DNA from: Paenibacillus sp. MZ04-78.2
Lineage (GTDB): Bacteria > Bacillota > Bacilli > Paenibacillales > NBRC-103111
Assembly (NCBI RefSeq): GCF_024213375.1
Contig: NZ_JANAVJ010000008.1
Coordinates: forward strand, 1-64,000
DNA length: 64,000 bases
Direction of reading: 5' to 3'
This document shows positions 1 through 8,065 of the stretch, piece after piece. The translations under genes were made by a program, and so were the position numbers. Below the pieces are notes generated by a model that was not told the origin of the DNA, did no database searches, and worked only from the letters and a program-made list of their open reading frames with translations. Numbering within the stretch: position 1 is the first letter of the stretch; every line of letters starts with the position of its first letter.

Positions 1-134
1 GACAGCTTGCAGCGGCTCGCATCCCATGGAAGCAGCTCATTCAAAGTCTGCTCAAACTCGATTTCACGACAAAGTCGGTCCACCAACACGGCGGGGCCCG
101 AAGTATACGAATACGTTTTAAGCGGAGTATTCAC
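1..134 (-). CDS. Transposase, N-terminal part (DUF4277/IS1634-like), cut by window edge
   Basis: A GTG start lies behind a GGAGG ribosome-binding site (minus strand, about 144-148) and opens a frame of 44 codons that runs off the left edge. The first residues read VNTPLKTYSYTSGPAVLVDR, followed by CREIEFEQTLNELLPWD. This resembles the DUF4277 N-terminus of IS1634-type transposases, where a short beta-rich segment precedes the RNase-H-like catalytic domain. Only the N-terminus is visible, so catalytic residues cannot be checked. The family call is from memory of the motif pattern. The AT-rich stretch between this gene and about 300 should contain the element end, but I cannot define the terminal repeat without the partner end. 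Confidence 0.5.
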   Translation of the reverse strand, partial: MNTPLKTYSYTSGPAVLVDRLCREIEFEQTLNELLPWDASRCKL

Positions 135-321
135 GTGATCGCCTCCAGAGAAAAAACTATACCCTTACATTCTCTGGAAGTTGGTGATTTCCCTTCAATA
201 AATTTGATTTTCGCGCAGTTTCACCTGCGAAATGTGGGTTACGAGGGTTAAGTTCTTTTGTATACGATAAAAGAATTCATTCGGCACTGGGTGGGGTCTT
301 TTGAGAAGCCGCCGCGGCGGC
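135..321. other. Noncoding stretch between transposase and toxin locus
   Basis: No credible gene. It should hold the terminal repeat and promoter of the left transposase, and then a short GC-rich tract (about 309-322). No boundary can be fixed from this window alone. Confidence 0.4.
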
Positions 322-364
322 GAAAAAAAGAAAAACCACAACGCGAGGGTTAGTCGCATTGTGG
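322..364 (-). terminator. Rho-independent terminator of the toxin-immunity genes
   Basis: Read on the minus strand, a 10-bp stem (336-345 with 355-364, one G-T pair) is followed by a T-rich tract (322-335). It lies 10 bp past the stop of the immunity gene at 375. Confidence 0.8.
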
Positions 365-374
365 AGCATCGGAC

Positions 375-875
375 CTAGACTGTCGAAATCAATAGTGCTT
401 CATTATAGCTATTAATGTTATCCGCAATCCAACTAGGTTCATACAACCTTTCTGTAATAAATCGAATAATACAATCCTCTCCATCAAATGAAATTATCGT
501 AGAAAACTTTTTGTGCGGAAAATTACTCTTGAAATATTTTTCCCATTGCCCTAAAGTCATAATCGCAATTTGCAATAATTCTATTGGATTATTCTCAGCT
601 ATTTCTTCATAATAATCGTTCAAATGTATATGATTATAACTAGCCTCAAACCCCGTTCTATCTTGGAAAAATTGGTTAGGAATAAATTGATCCGGCAAGA
701 TACTACTGGTGTTTTGCTTTACTAAAATACATCCATCCCATTCCATAAACTCTAAGGATGATAATTCATCCGTGAAATTTACACATTTACGATCACTAGA
801 ATTTAAAATTTCAAGATATTCCTTCATTTTCTTGTTTGTACGTACGATGGTATTCACCTCATTTCTTTGGGTCAT
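375..875 (-). CDS. Candidate immunity protein for the RHS toxin
   Basis: This encodes a 166-residue soluble, acidic protein with no signal peptide or membrane segment. It starts behind an AGGAGAG site, and its ATG lies inside the end of the upstream toxin gene (17-bp overlap), so the two are translationally coupled. A terminator follows directly. I do not recognise the family. The position, size and cytoplasmic character are those of immunity genes that follow RHS/WapA toxins and neutralise the C-terminal toxin domain in the producing cell. The gene is much more AT-rich than the RHS core, as expected for exchangeable toxin-immunity tips. The immunity role is inferred from context only. Confidence 0.65.
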   Translation of the reverse strand: MTQRNEVNTIVRTNKKMKEYLEILNSSDRKCVNFTDELSSLEFMEWDGCILVKQNTSSILPDQFIPNQFFQDRTGFEASYNHIHLNDYYEEIAENNPIELLQIAIMTLGQWEKYFKSNFPHKKFSTIISFDGEDCIIRFITERLYEPSWIADNINSYNEALLISTV

Positions 876-3800
876 ATGGACTCTCTCCTAGATATTTTTC
901 TAATCCAACATTTAATTTCTTTACAAAATCAGTATTCTTGAGCATATCATTAACACCCCTAGGTGCAATATTACCACTTGAATCAACAAACTTACCCTTC
1001 TCAGGGCTAAATAAATATTTAGTATTGTTTTCATCCTGGTAATGAATCTGCCCTGGTCGTTGACCTGGATTTGGGTTTTCTACATCAATTCGTGCCTTAG
1101 TACCCTTATCTTTCCACAGTGTTTTACTTGTAACTTGAGTGCCATTAGCACCAAAGTAACCCATGCCACCCAATAATGGTCCCACTTCACCCATAAATTT
1201 AGCTTCTTCTGACGAATTTTCTATATTTTCATTAATTGCACGATTTGCACCAAGTACCCAGTCTGCTTTTGATTCAATTTTTATCCTTTTTCTTGCCCAA
1301 GCACCATCTCCGTCATCAATCATTGCCAAATTCAAGAGATATCTTGCTTCATTATCGTCTAAAAATGAATTATCCTTGATGTATCCTAATGCCCAATCAT
1401 AGTTCCCTTCACTTATAGCGGCAGTATTGGCAAGATATGTCGCTTGATTGTAACTTATCCACTTGTGCCCAGATGGATCAACATGTTTCAAAGGATTATT
1501 AGCCACATACGTATAAAGGTTCAAACTCAGCGGATTGCTTATATCCCCTTCATACGTATCCTGATTCATAAACCGGCCTGCACTCGGATCATACCATCTT
1601 GCCCGCAAATATTGAAGGTGCGTGCTGTTGTCCCAAAACTCTCCGCTATAGCGGAATGGCTGCGGCACTTGCTCCTTAGCGGTCAACGGATTTCCCCATA
1701 TATCATACGTATACTGGTTCAAGATATTTCCGCTGCCATCGGTTAGCCCTACAACATCTCCATGACCATTTTGAAGATAATACGTCTTATTCCCACCTGC
1801 ATCTGCATCTGCACGTGCTGCCAGTCCGTTTCCACGAATGTACCGAGCTTTTAACGCGGCTGAACCGTTCGTTACTGTCCCCTCGGCAATCACATTCGCT
1901 CCGTCATAATAATAACGAACCGTCTGCCCGTTCTCTGTCCGCTCGTACAATAGCCCGTCCCCGTTATAACGGTACGATACGTTCTTCCCGTCATCGGTTG
2001 TCACATGAACGAGCCGGTTCCGCTCGTCGTACCGGTAACTTGCTCCACTCAGGTTCGGACTATTACTGCTCTGCATCGTTTGACGGTTGCCGCGGGAATC
2101 GTACGTGTACTGTTCGCCAAACTGGCTTGATGTTCCGATCCGGTTTAGCGGGTCATAGCTAAATTCATGCCGCGTTCCGTTCTCTGTCTTGCTCGTCTGA
2201 TTGCGGTTGTTGTCATAGACGTAGGCAAAGGTATTGAGAGCCGCTCCCTGCTTATCTTGGGACAGTCTGGTCAGATTCAATCCTTCATACGTATAAGTCC
2301 CGTTCACTCCATTGCGCTGCACGATGGCTTCCAATAAATTGTTGTGTTTATACTTGTACGTGGCATCCCAGTCGTTGAGTTTTGGACCTACGCCTGTCAG
2401 CCGATTACGGTTATCATACCCGTACACCGTAACATTGCCAAACGGATCGGTCATCGTCTCTCGATTTCCTTGCCTATCATCATACGAGTATTGGATCGTC
2501 CTCCCGTCTGGATACGTGAGAATGTCCAATTGTCCAAGCTTGTTATAGTGATAGTTCGTGGTACCTGTGTTGTCTTGCATGACCTTACGTTTTCCAGCCG
2601 CATCGTAACCATAACTTATCGTTTCGTTTCCTAAAGCACTGCTGATGAGCTTATTGCGTTTATCGTAATCGTTCGTTGTCACTTGACCTTTACGGTCTAC
2701 ATACGTCCGTAAGTTATTATTCTCATCATAATAAAACTTTTCTACCGCCTGATCGGGTGCGATCGTCTGAATCGTACGACCCAGCTCGTCATATTTCTTG
2801 GACCTTTCCGTGTTGTCCGGGAACACAATTTTGAACAAATTCAAACGGTCTTTTGAAGTATATTCATACTTCGTAAACTCGTTCTTCGCATTGGTGACTC
2901 CCGTCAAGCGCCCCAGGGCATCATAATCAAACTTCGTCTTATTATTGTTGCCGTCCGTGCTTTCGCGGACTTTACCGGCCGCGTCGTAGATAAACGTACC
3001 CAATGTTTGGACCACGGGCTGCCCGTTGACTTTTTTCGTTTCCTCATTCTTAATCGTCCGGTCTAACTTATCTAATGTCTCCGTCACTTTGTAGCCTTCA
3101 GCATCGGTCGATACCTTCGTACGCTGAATATCGTTATATTCCACCGTAGCTGACGAACCGTCCGGGTACGTGACTCTATTTTGGCGGCTCCATTGGTCGT
3201 AGCCGAACGAAGTCCGGTTTCCCTTGGCATCTTCACTCCATTCCAAGCGACCGTATGAATCGTAGTCGAATCTGCTTCTAATATCCTGCTCGCTCACACC
3301 CGTTGCGATCTTCCAGCCGATCGGGTTCCATTGCGTATACGTTTTTACGCCTTCCTCGTCCGTGATCAAAATTGAATTTTTCGCATCGTTATATTGCAGG
3401 TTGACGACGCTAGCATCCGGATTGGTTGCTTTCGTTACCCGGCCCAGCTTGTCATAGTCATAATCTGTCGCATTGCCTTTGCCGTCAGTAATTTTCGTTA
3501 CTTTTCCAAGCGTCGAATTATACTCATATTTCTGCGTAATCTTTGTTATCGCTCCATCGACATTGGTCACATCCGTTGTCGTTTTGGTCGGAAACCGGCT
3601 GTGGTATTTGGAGTCGTATTCCACGAGCGTTTCGGTTTCTTTGGCGTCCCCGGATTTTGTTATGATTTTGCGCGGGTTGCCGTACGGATCGAAGTCTTCA
3701 TAGCGCGTCTCCGACAGCTGCTTTCTAGCAAGTCCATCTTCAAATATCTTTTCCTTGGTGAGTTTCCTCTGCTCATTGCGCTCAAGCAGCGTATACCGCT

Positions 3801-5442
3801 TCTGATTGTTATAGATCGGCTGCGTTATACTGCTAAGCAAGTGCGTGTTCGGGTCGTAATCGTAGTTCGTTGTAACTCCCATAGGATCGGTCGACCACAA
3901 TACGTTGCCATAGACGTCAAATTCCCGGGACGTGCTTGTTGTATATGATTGCCCCTGAGCCGTATAGGTGGTGGTCACTTTGTAGGGATATGGAAGATGC
4001 CGTGCCTCGTCATATTGTTGATCCGTTGAGATGATGTATGTCACGCCGTCTCTGACTGATGTTTTGGTGATGTTCGTTTGATAATAGAAGAAAGGAAGAC
4101 TCCAATTTTCGTTATCAATTTCCTTCTTAATTGTATACTTCGTTGTTATTAAACCATCATCGTGGTAAACATAATAATTAAAACTTCTATGGCAGGAATC
4201 CCCTAAATACCCTTCATAATTAAATTTTTCCTGTTTTAATTTTTTCAAAGAACCGTCCGCCTGTCTGGCCTCTATTGATTTCTCCTTAATACGGTATACA
4301 TCAGTAATATGAGAGCGAGAGCAACTGTACGCGCGCTGATCTTCGTAAGTATATATGCTGCTTGCCCCTGTAGGATGCGTAACCCTAGATAGTAATACAT
4401 AGTAGTTATTTTCGTAGTCTTCTCTGTAACTAGGCTTGTTAGTATACTCATAGGACGTAACCCTTCCCGAAGCATCAATAACTTTAGATAATTGTTTTTT
4501 CCCCTCTATGGAGGTTTGAATATACTTTACCTTTTGGTCTCCTTTCGTTAAGGTTATACCAGAGGAATCATACTCAATATCGATCCTTTCTCCCTCTGTC
4601 GAAATACTTTCCAATCTATCACCGATATTTTCTGTATACTTGTATGTAAAATTGATTTCATTATTATATGCATCAGTAATCTGGACCAAATTACCATCAA
4701 CATAATTTGAAAAATAATAAGTCATTCCTTCAAGATTACGTACGGAGTGTCTTTTTTCGTGTCCAATTAGGCCCGATCCGGATTTTACGATTAAATCCTG
4801 CCAAGGATACCCATGGAGTTGAGTTAGTCTGCTGTAAGCGTCTGTTGCCCCTATCCCGTATGATCCTTTCCCCAATCGATCACTCAAAACAAGAGTATTA
4901 TCGAATTTAGGCAAGTCCCAACTCCATCCCTTACCTAAGAAATCATCTTGTTTTCTTCCTTCATACATCCTCGAGTCCATTGCACTATATTGTCTTGTTA
5001 AGGAAAATGATAATCCATTTCTTCCCCTAATTGTCATATCTGTCGTGCGCACAGAAAGGTCACCGGATATGGTAGAAACCGAGTCGTATTCCGAATTAAT
5101 CTGATACGGAGCGTCGTTCGGCGTAAGATTCACCGGCTCAACAATCGGTTTCGAGGCCAATGATCTCTTCATTCTATTTTTATAAACGGAATTGTACACC
5201 GAACCATATACGGAGTCTGTAATACTTGCTATAGAATTGATAGCGCCGATGGCTGAACCAATAATCTTATCACTTAAAACTCCGTTTAATGATGAAGTAT
5301 TCGTCAGTGAACTGCCTTTGGACCTATCGCTCTTAAAGCCTGTAAGGAGTAAGCCCAAGACATCTTGCTCTGCGGCAACCGTAGGTGTGATTAGAGACAA
5401 GAATAGGACCACGCTTAGTAAGGATGAGATAAGTTTTTTCAT
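859..5442 (-). CDS. Secreted RHS/YD-repeat protein with variable C-terminal toxin (WapA-like)
   Basis: This encodes 1527 residues. The ATG at 5442 follows TTGGAGG at good spacing; an in-frame TTG four codons earlier is part of that site. Residues 1-24 form a signal peptide (MKKLISSLLSVVLFLSL, ending near VAAEQ). Many YD repeats of the YxYDxxGR/N type run from about 250 to 1200, and the RHS core ends near 1326 with YLRARWYDPSAGRF, NLYTYVANNP and DPSGH. After the core, about 200 residues differ in character and composition. The last 85 or so contain ARIDVENPNPGQRPGQIHYQ, a motif I associate with nuclease-like tips of polymorphic toxins. RHS shells are known to enclose and deliver C-terminal toxins in contact-dependent competition. 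It sits 26 bp after the upstream secreted protein and overlaps the candidate immunity gene. The toxin activity is not determined. Confidence 0.85.
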   Translation of the reverse strand: MKKLISSLLSVVLFLSLITPTVAAEQDVLGLLLTGFKSDRSKGSSLTNTSSLNGVLSDKIIGSAIGAINSIASITDSVYGSVYNSVYKNRMKRSLASKPIVEPVNLTPNDAPYQINSEYDSVSTISGDLSVRTTDMTIRGRNGLSFSLTRQYSAMDSRMYEGRKQDDFLGKGWSWDLPKFDNTLVLSDRLGKGSYGIGATDAYSRLTQLHGYPWQDLIVKSGSGLIGHEKRHSVRNLEGMTYYFSNYVDGNLVQITDAYNNEINFTYKYTENIGDRLESISTEGERIDIEYDSSGITLTKGDQKVKYIQTSIEGKKQLSKVIDASGRVTSYEYTNKPSYREDYENNYYVLLSRVTHPTGASSIYTYEDQRAYSCSRSHITDVYRIKEKSIEARQADGSLKKLKQEKFNYEGYLGDSCHRSFNYYVYHDDGLITTKYTIKKEIDNENWSLPFFYYQTNITKTSVRDGVTYIISTDQQYDEARHLPYPYKVTTTYTAQGQSYTTSTSREFDVYGNVLWSTDPMGVTTNYDYDPNTHLLSSITQPIYNNQKRYTLLERNEQRKLTKEKIFEDGLARKQLSETRYEDFDPYGNPRKIITKSGDAKETETLVEYDSKYHSRFPTKTTTDVTNVDGAITKITQKYEYNSTLGKVTKITDGKGNATDYDYDKLGRVTKATNPDASVVNLQYNDAKNSILITDEEGVKTYTQWNPIGWKIATGVSEQDIRSRFDYDSYGRLEWSEDAKGNRTSFGYDQWSRQNRVTYPDGSSATVEYNDIQRTKVSTDAEGYKVTETLDKLDRTIKNEETKKVNGQPVVQTLGTFIYDAAGKVRESTDGNNNKTKFDYDALGRLTGVTNAKNEFTKYEYTSKDRLNLFKIVFPDNTERSKKYDELGRTIQTIAPDQAVEKFYYDENNNLRTYVDRKGQVTTNDYDKRNKLISSALGNETISYGYDAAGKRKVMQDNTGTTNYHYNKLGQLDILTYPDGRTIQYSYDDRQGNRETMTDPFGNVTVYGYDNRNRLTGVGPKLNDWDATYKYKHNNLLEAIVQRNGVNGTYTYEGLNLTRLSQDKQGAALNTFAYVYDNNRNQTSKTENGTRHEFSYDPLNRIGTSSQFGEQYTYDSRGNRQTMQSSNSPNLSGASYRYDERNRLVHVTTDDGKNVSYRYNGDGLLYERTENGQTVRYYYDGANVIAEGTVTNGSAALKARYIRGNGLAARADADAGGNKTYYLQNGHGDVVGLTDGSGNILNQYTYDIWGNPLTAKEQVPQPFRYSGEFWDNSTHLQYLRARWYDPSAGRFMNQDTYEGDISNPLSLNLYTYVANNPLKHVDPSGHKWISYNQATYLANTAAISEGNYDWALGYIKDNSFLDDNEARYLLNLAMIDDGDGAWARKRIKIESKADWVLGANRAINENIENSSEEAKFMGEVGPLLGGMGYFGANGTQVTSKTLWKDKGTKARIDVENPNPGQRPGQIHYQDENNTKYLFSPEKGKFVDSSGNIAPRGVNDMLKNTDFVKKLNVGLEKYLGESPYDPKK

Positions 5443-5468
5443 ATGAACCTCCAACTGAATGATAGATA

Positions 5469-7613
5469 TTACTTTACATACTTTAACCCAACCGAATCTA
5501 CATACATGGTACCTGAAGCATTATCCGCCACACTCCTGAGCAAGGCATAGACTCGAGCATGCGTGGCATTCCGAGGAACCACACCACTGGTCACCAAAGG
5601 AACATACCCACCGTTTGTAAGAGAACTGCTCTCCGTCACCGTTGCTCCCACAAACTCGGTTCCGTTGAAGTAATCGACATATAACTGAACCTTGGCGTTA
5701 ATCAATTGTTCCACATTGAAGCTTCCGCTTACATTTACAGCTTTTCCCGGTTCAACTTTCACGACTTGGCTTACGCCAACTATCCCATGATTGGCTATGC
5801 CAGTTCCCGCAACCTTCTGTACACGTGATCCGGATGTGATCCGTATTAGCTCAAAATTAGGGTTAGCTGCACCCCAGATTGATTTGCCCCAGCCATCCGC
5901 CACTCCATCATTTTGGGTATAAACTTCAAACTTTCCATTGGTTACGAGATCGCCTTCTGCAGCGTAGTTAAGATTCATCATATCGACGTATATCGTCCCG
6001 GAAGCTTCAGCCGAAGTACCACGTACAAGAGCTTGTACAACCGCATAGACGGTGTTGGACGGAATGATTCCATGGGATGAAAAAGTAACAAATTCCCCGT
6101 TTGTCAAAGCGTTGCTTTCAGTAATACTTGCCCCGATGAAACCACCGGTTGCATTGAAGAAATCAACGTATAACTGGACTTTCGCATTGGCAAGCTGTTC
6201 AATATTAAATCTTCCACTGACTTGAAACGGCTTATCCGGGTCTACCTTTACGGCTTGGCTTACCCCAACTGCTGCGTTGTTCTCTATTCCAGATCCCGTT
6301 ATTTTTTGAACCCGTGCCCCGGATGCCGAACGAATTAACCCAAAATTAGAAGTCCGGGCGCTCCATACGGATTGGCCCCACCCATCCGCTGTTCCATTAT
6401 ATTGGGTCGATGTATCGAAGCTTCCATTAGCAAAGAGATTAGGCTCCGCTTCGTACTTGAAATTCATCATGTCAACATACATCGTCCCGGATGCGCCGTC
6501 GGATGTTCCACGAATAAGGGCATAGACCAGTGCGTATTGGGTATTGGGCGGAACGGTGCCATTCGATGATAGTGTGATATAGCCACCGCGAGTATTGACA
6601 TTGCTTTCAGTCACACTAGCTCCAATAAATCCGTTAGGGCCACTAAAATCCACATAGAGTTGGATTTTGGCATTAGAGAGCTGTTCAATATTCATACTTC
6701 CACTGACTTGAAACGGTTTTCCCGGCTCCACCGCCACAAGCTGACTCACTCCGGTAGTGCCATTATTGGCTATTCCTGTGCCGGTTACCTTCTGAACTCG
6801 TGCCCCGGAGGGGAGTCGGATTAATTCAAAATCGGAGGTATTTGTGCTCCATATGGATTTTCCCCATCCGTCCGCAACTCCACTGTTTTGGGTTGACTTG
6901 TCGAAACTTCCGTTGGAAAGCAAATTCCCATCCGAATCATAACTGAAATTCGTCATATCAACATGCATCGTCCCGGATGCGCCATCCGATATGCCACGAA
7001 TAATTAGATAAACTTTAGCGTATAGCGTATTCGACGGAATTACGCCATTAGCCGAGAGGGTTACATATCCTCCATTTGTTACATTTCGAGTTTCGACAAC
7101 GCTAGCCGTTCCAGTCAAACCAGAATCATTATAAAAATCGACATATAACTGAACTTTGGCATTAGACAGCTGTTCAATATTAAATCTTCCACTCACATGA
7201 AAAGATTTGTTAGGTGATACACTTACTACTTGACTCACTGCAACGATTCCGTTATTTTTTATGCGGGAACCGCTGATCTTCTGCAGATTTGAAGCAGTTG
7301 TAAGAGGAACTACATGAAAATCGGACTCTTCCGCCGACCATATTTCTTTCCCCCACTTATCAGCAACTCTATTATTTCCGGTGTTCATATCGAAGCTTGG
7401 ATTCATTAAGAGGTTATTTGTTTTATTTTTTCTGACAAGATTACCTTGTTGATCATATTGATACTCGATGCCACCTTCCGAATCAACTTTTTCTACCAGT
7501 TGCCCTTTCGTATCGTATTGATATTTTGTTTCTCCGTGTGCCGATATTAATGGTAAAGAGCATGCTATCATCAACATGAAGCATAGTAAAAACGACACGA
7601 CCCTTTTTGGCAT
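5469..7613 (-). CDS. Secreted protein with YD stub and four ~150-residue beta-sandwich-like repeats
   Basis: This encodes 714 residues. ATG follows GGGAGG by five bases. A signal peptide ends near SAHGE (about residue 27). Two YD units (KYQYDTKGQLVEK, then EYQYDQQGNLVRK) are followed by four divergent repeats of about 155 residues. Each has an N-x-SFD entry, an ADGWGKSIWS-like segment, VQKxxGxGI, FNIEQLxNAKVQLYVDF and an end of the type SGTMYVDMMN. The pattern resembles carbohydrate-binding (CBM4/9-like) modules, which in B. subtilis WapA precede the RHS shell; that equivalence is my inference. The protein has no RHS core and probably acts at the cell surface. It lies 26 bp ahead of the RHS toxin and is probably cotranscribed. 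No catalytic motif was seen. Confidence 0.75.
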   Translation of the reverse strand: MPKRVVSFLLCFMLMIACSLPLISAHGETKYQYDTKGQLVEKVDSEGGIEYQYDQQGNLVRKNKTNNLLMNPSFDMNTGNNRVADKWGKEIWSAEESDFHVVPLTTASNLQKISGSRIKNNGIVAVSQVVSVSPNKSFHVSGRFNIEQLSNAKVQLYVDFYNDSGLTGTASVVETRNVTNGGYVTLSANGVIPSNTLYAKVYLIIRGISDGASGTMHVDMTNFSYDSDGNLLSNGSFDKSTQNSGVADGWGKSIWSTNTSDFELIRLPSGARVQKVTGTGIANNGTTGVSQLVAVEPGKPFQVSGSMNIEQLSNAKIQLYVDFSGPNGFIGASVTESNVNTRGGYITLSSNGTVPPNTQYALVYALIRGTSDGASGTMYVDMMNFKYEAEPNLFANGSFDTSTQYNGTADGWGQSVWSARTSNFGLIRSASGARVQKITGSGIENNAAVGVSQAVKVDPDKPFQVSGRFNIEQLANAKVQLYVDFFNATGGFIGASITESNALTNGEFVTFSSHGIIPSNTVYAVVQALVRGTSAEASGTIYVDMMNLNYAAEGDLVTNGKFEVYTQNDGVADGWGKSIWGAANPNFELIRITSGSRVQKVAGTGIANHGIVGVSQVVKVEPGKAVNVSGSFNVEQLINAKVQLYVDYFNGTEFVGATVTESSSLTNGGYVPLVTSGVVPRNATHARVYALLRSVADNASGTMYVDSVGLKYVK

Positions 7614-7654
7614 GACTACCTCCCTATACGTTCTTCTCAGATGTTGGACTTGAA

Positions 7655-7722
7655 ATATTTTCTATGTTAAATTATACCTTTTACAAATGGTGTATGTATA
7701 TAGCGATTTTTGTAAAAAAAGA
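7655..7722 (-). promoter_or_regulatory. Promoter-like element shared with a copy at 10243-10310
   Basis: On the minus strand, upstream of the 714-residue gene, a TATAAT hexamer lies in the block GGTATAATTTAACA, preceded by CGCTATATACA and a T-rich tract ending in TTTTTTACA. The same blocks in the same order occur at 10243-10310, upstream of a dead paralog. Conservation of spacing between two otherwise diverged copies supports a functional promoter or regulator site. The -35 hexamer is weak, so an activator is possible. Confidence 0.55.
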
Positions 7723-7828
7723 AGTGCCAATCTTCTAAAGGATTACGCTAATTTTTCTTCTTTTGGTTACAAAAGGCTTATGCTATAGAAGGCGGGTTGA
7801 GATACGTATTATTGCGAAATTCCTCTTA

Positions 7829-8025
7829 TCACCAATTTGAGGTGAGCATTTTAGCCACTTCGATCATCGGAGTGAGTCGACAGCGAAATCCCCACCGAAT
7901 CCAGCCTTGCAGTACCATGGGTGCAAAAGCAGTCGGGTACCGGTAAATCTCTTGATTTTTGTAACAGGAATTCTGCGATTATTTTTTTGCATCTCTAATA
8001 ATCTTCCATTCGTGTCGTATTTGTA
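7829..8025 (-). pseudogene. Decayed YD-repeat end fused to an ISL3-type transposase remnant
   Basis: Two degraded pieces lie in the space after the 553-residue gene. At about 7960-8025 the minus strand reads YKYDTNGRLLEMQ, a YD-repeat unit with no open frame around it. At 7829-7948 another frame reads QGWIRWGFRCRLTPMIEVAK and then MLTSNW before a stop; this resembles the W-x2-W-x2-(H/R)SRLxPMIxVAK segment near the C-terminus of ISL3 transposases. Further lysine-rich, frame-broken matches may extend to about 7725. Both are too short to be genes. The ISL3 assignment is by eye and uncertain. Confidence 0.35.
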
Positions 8026-8065
8026 ATTCTAATAATTCTATATATAGATATTTATATAATTCTTT

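Noticed and set aside
3394-3948. Plus-strand frames inside the RHS gene (also 1815-2162)
   Set aside because: They arise from the repetitive YD codons on the opposite strand and have no start signals.
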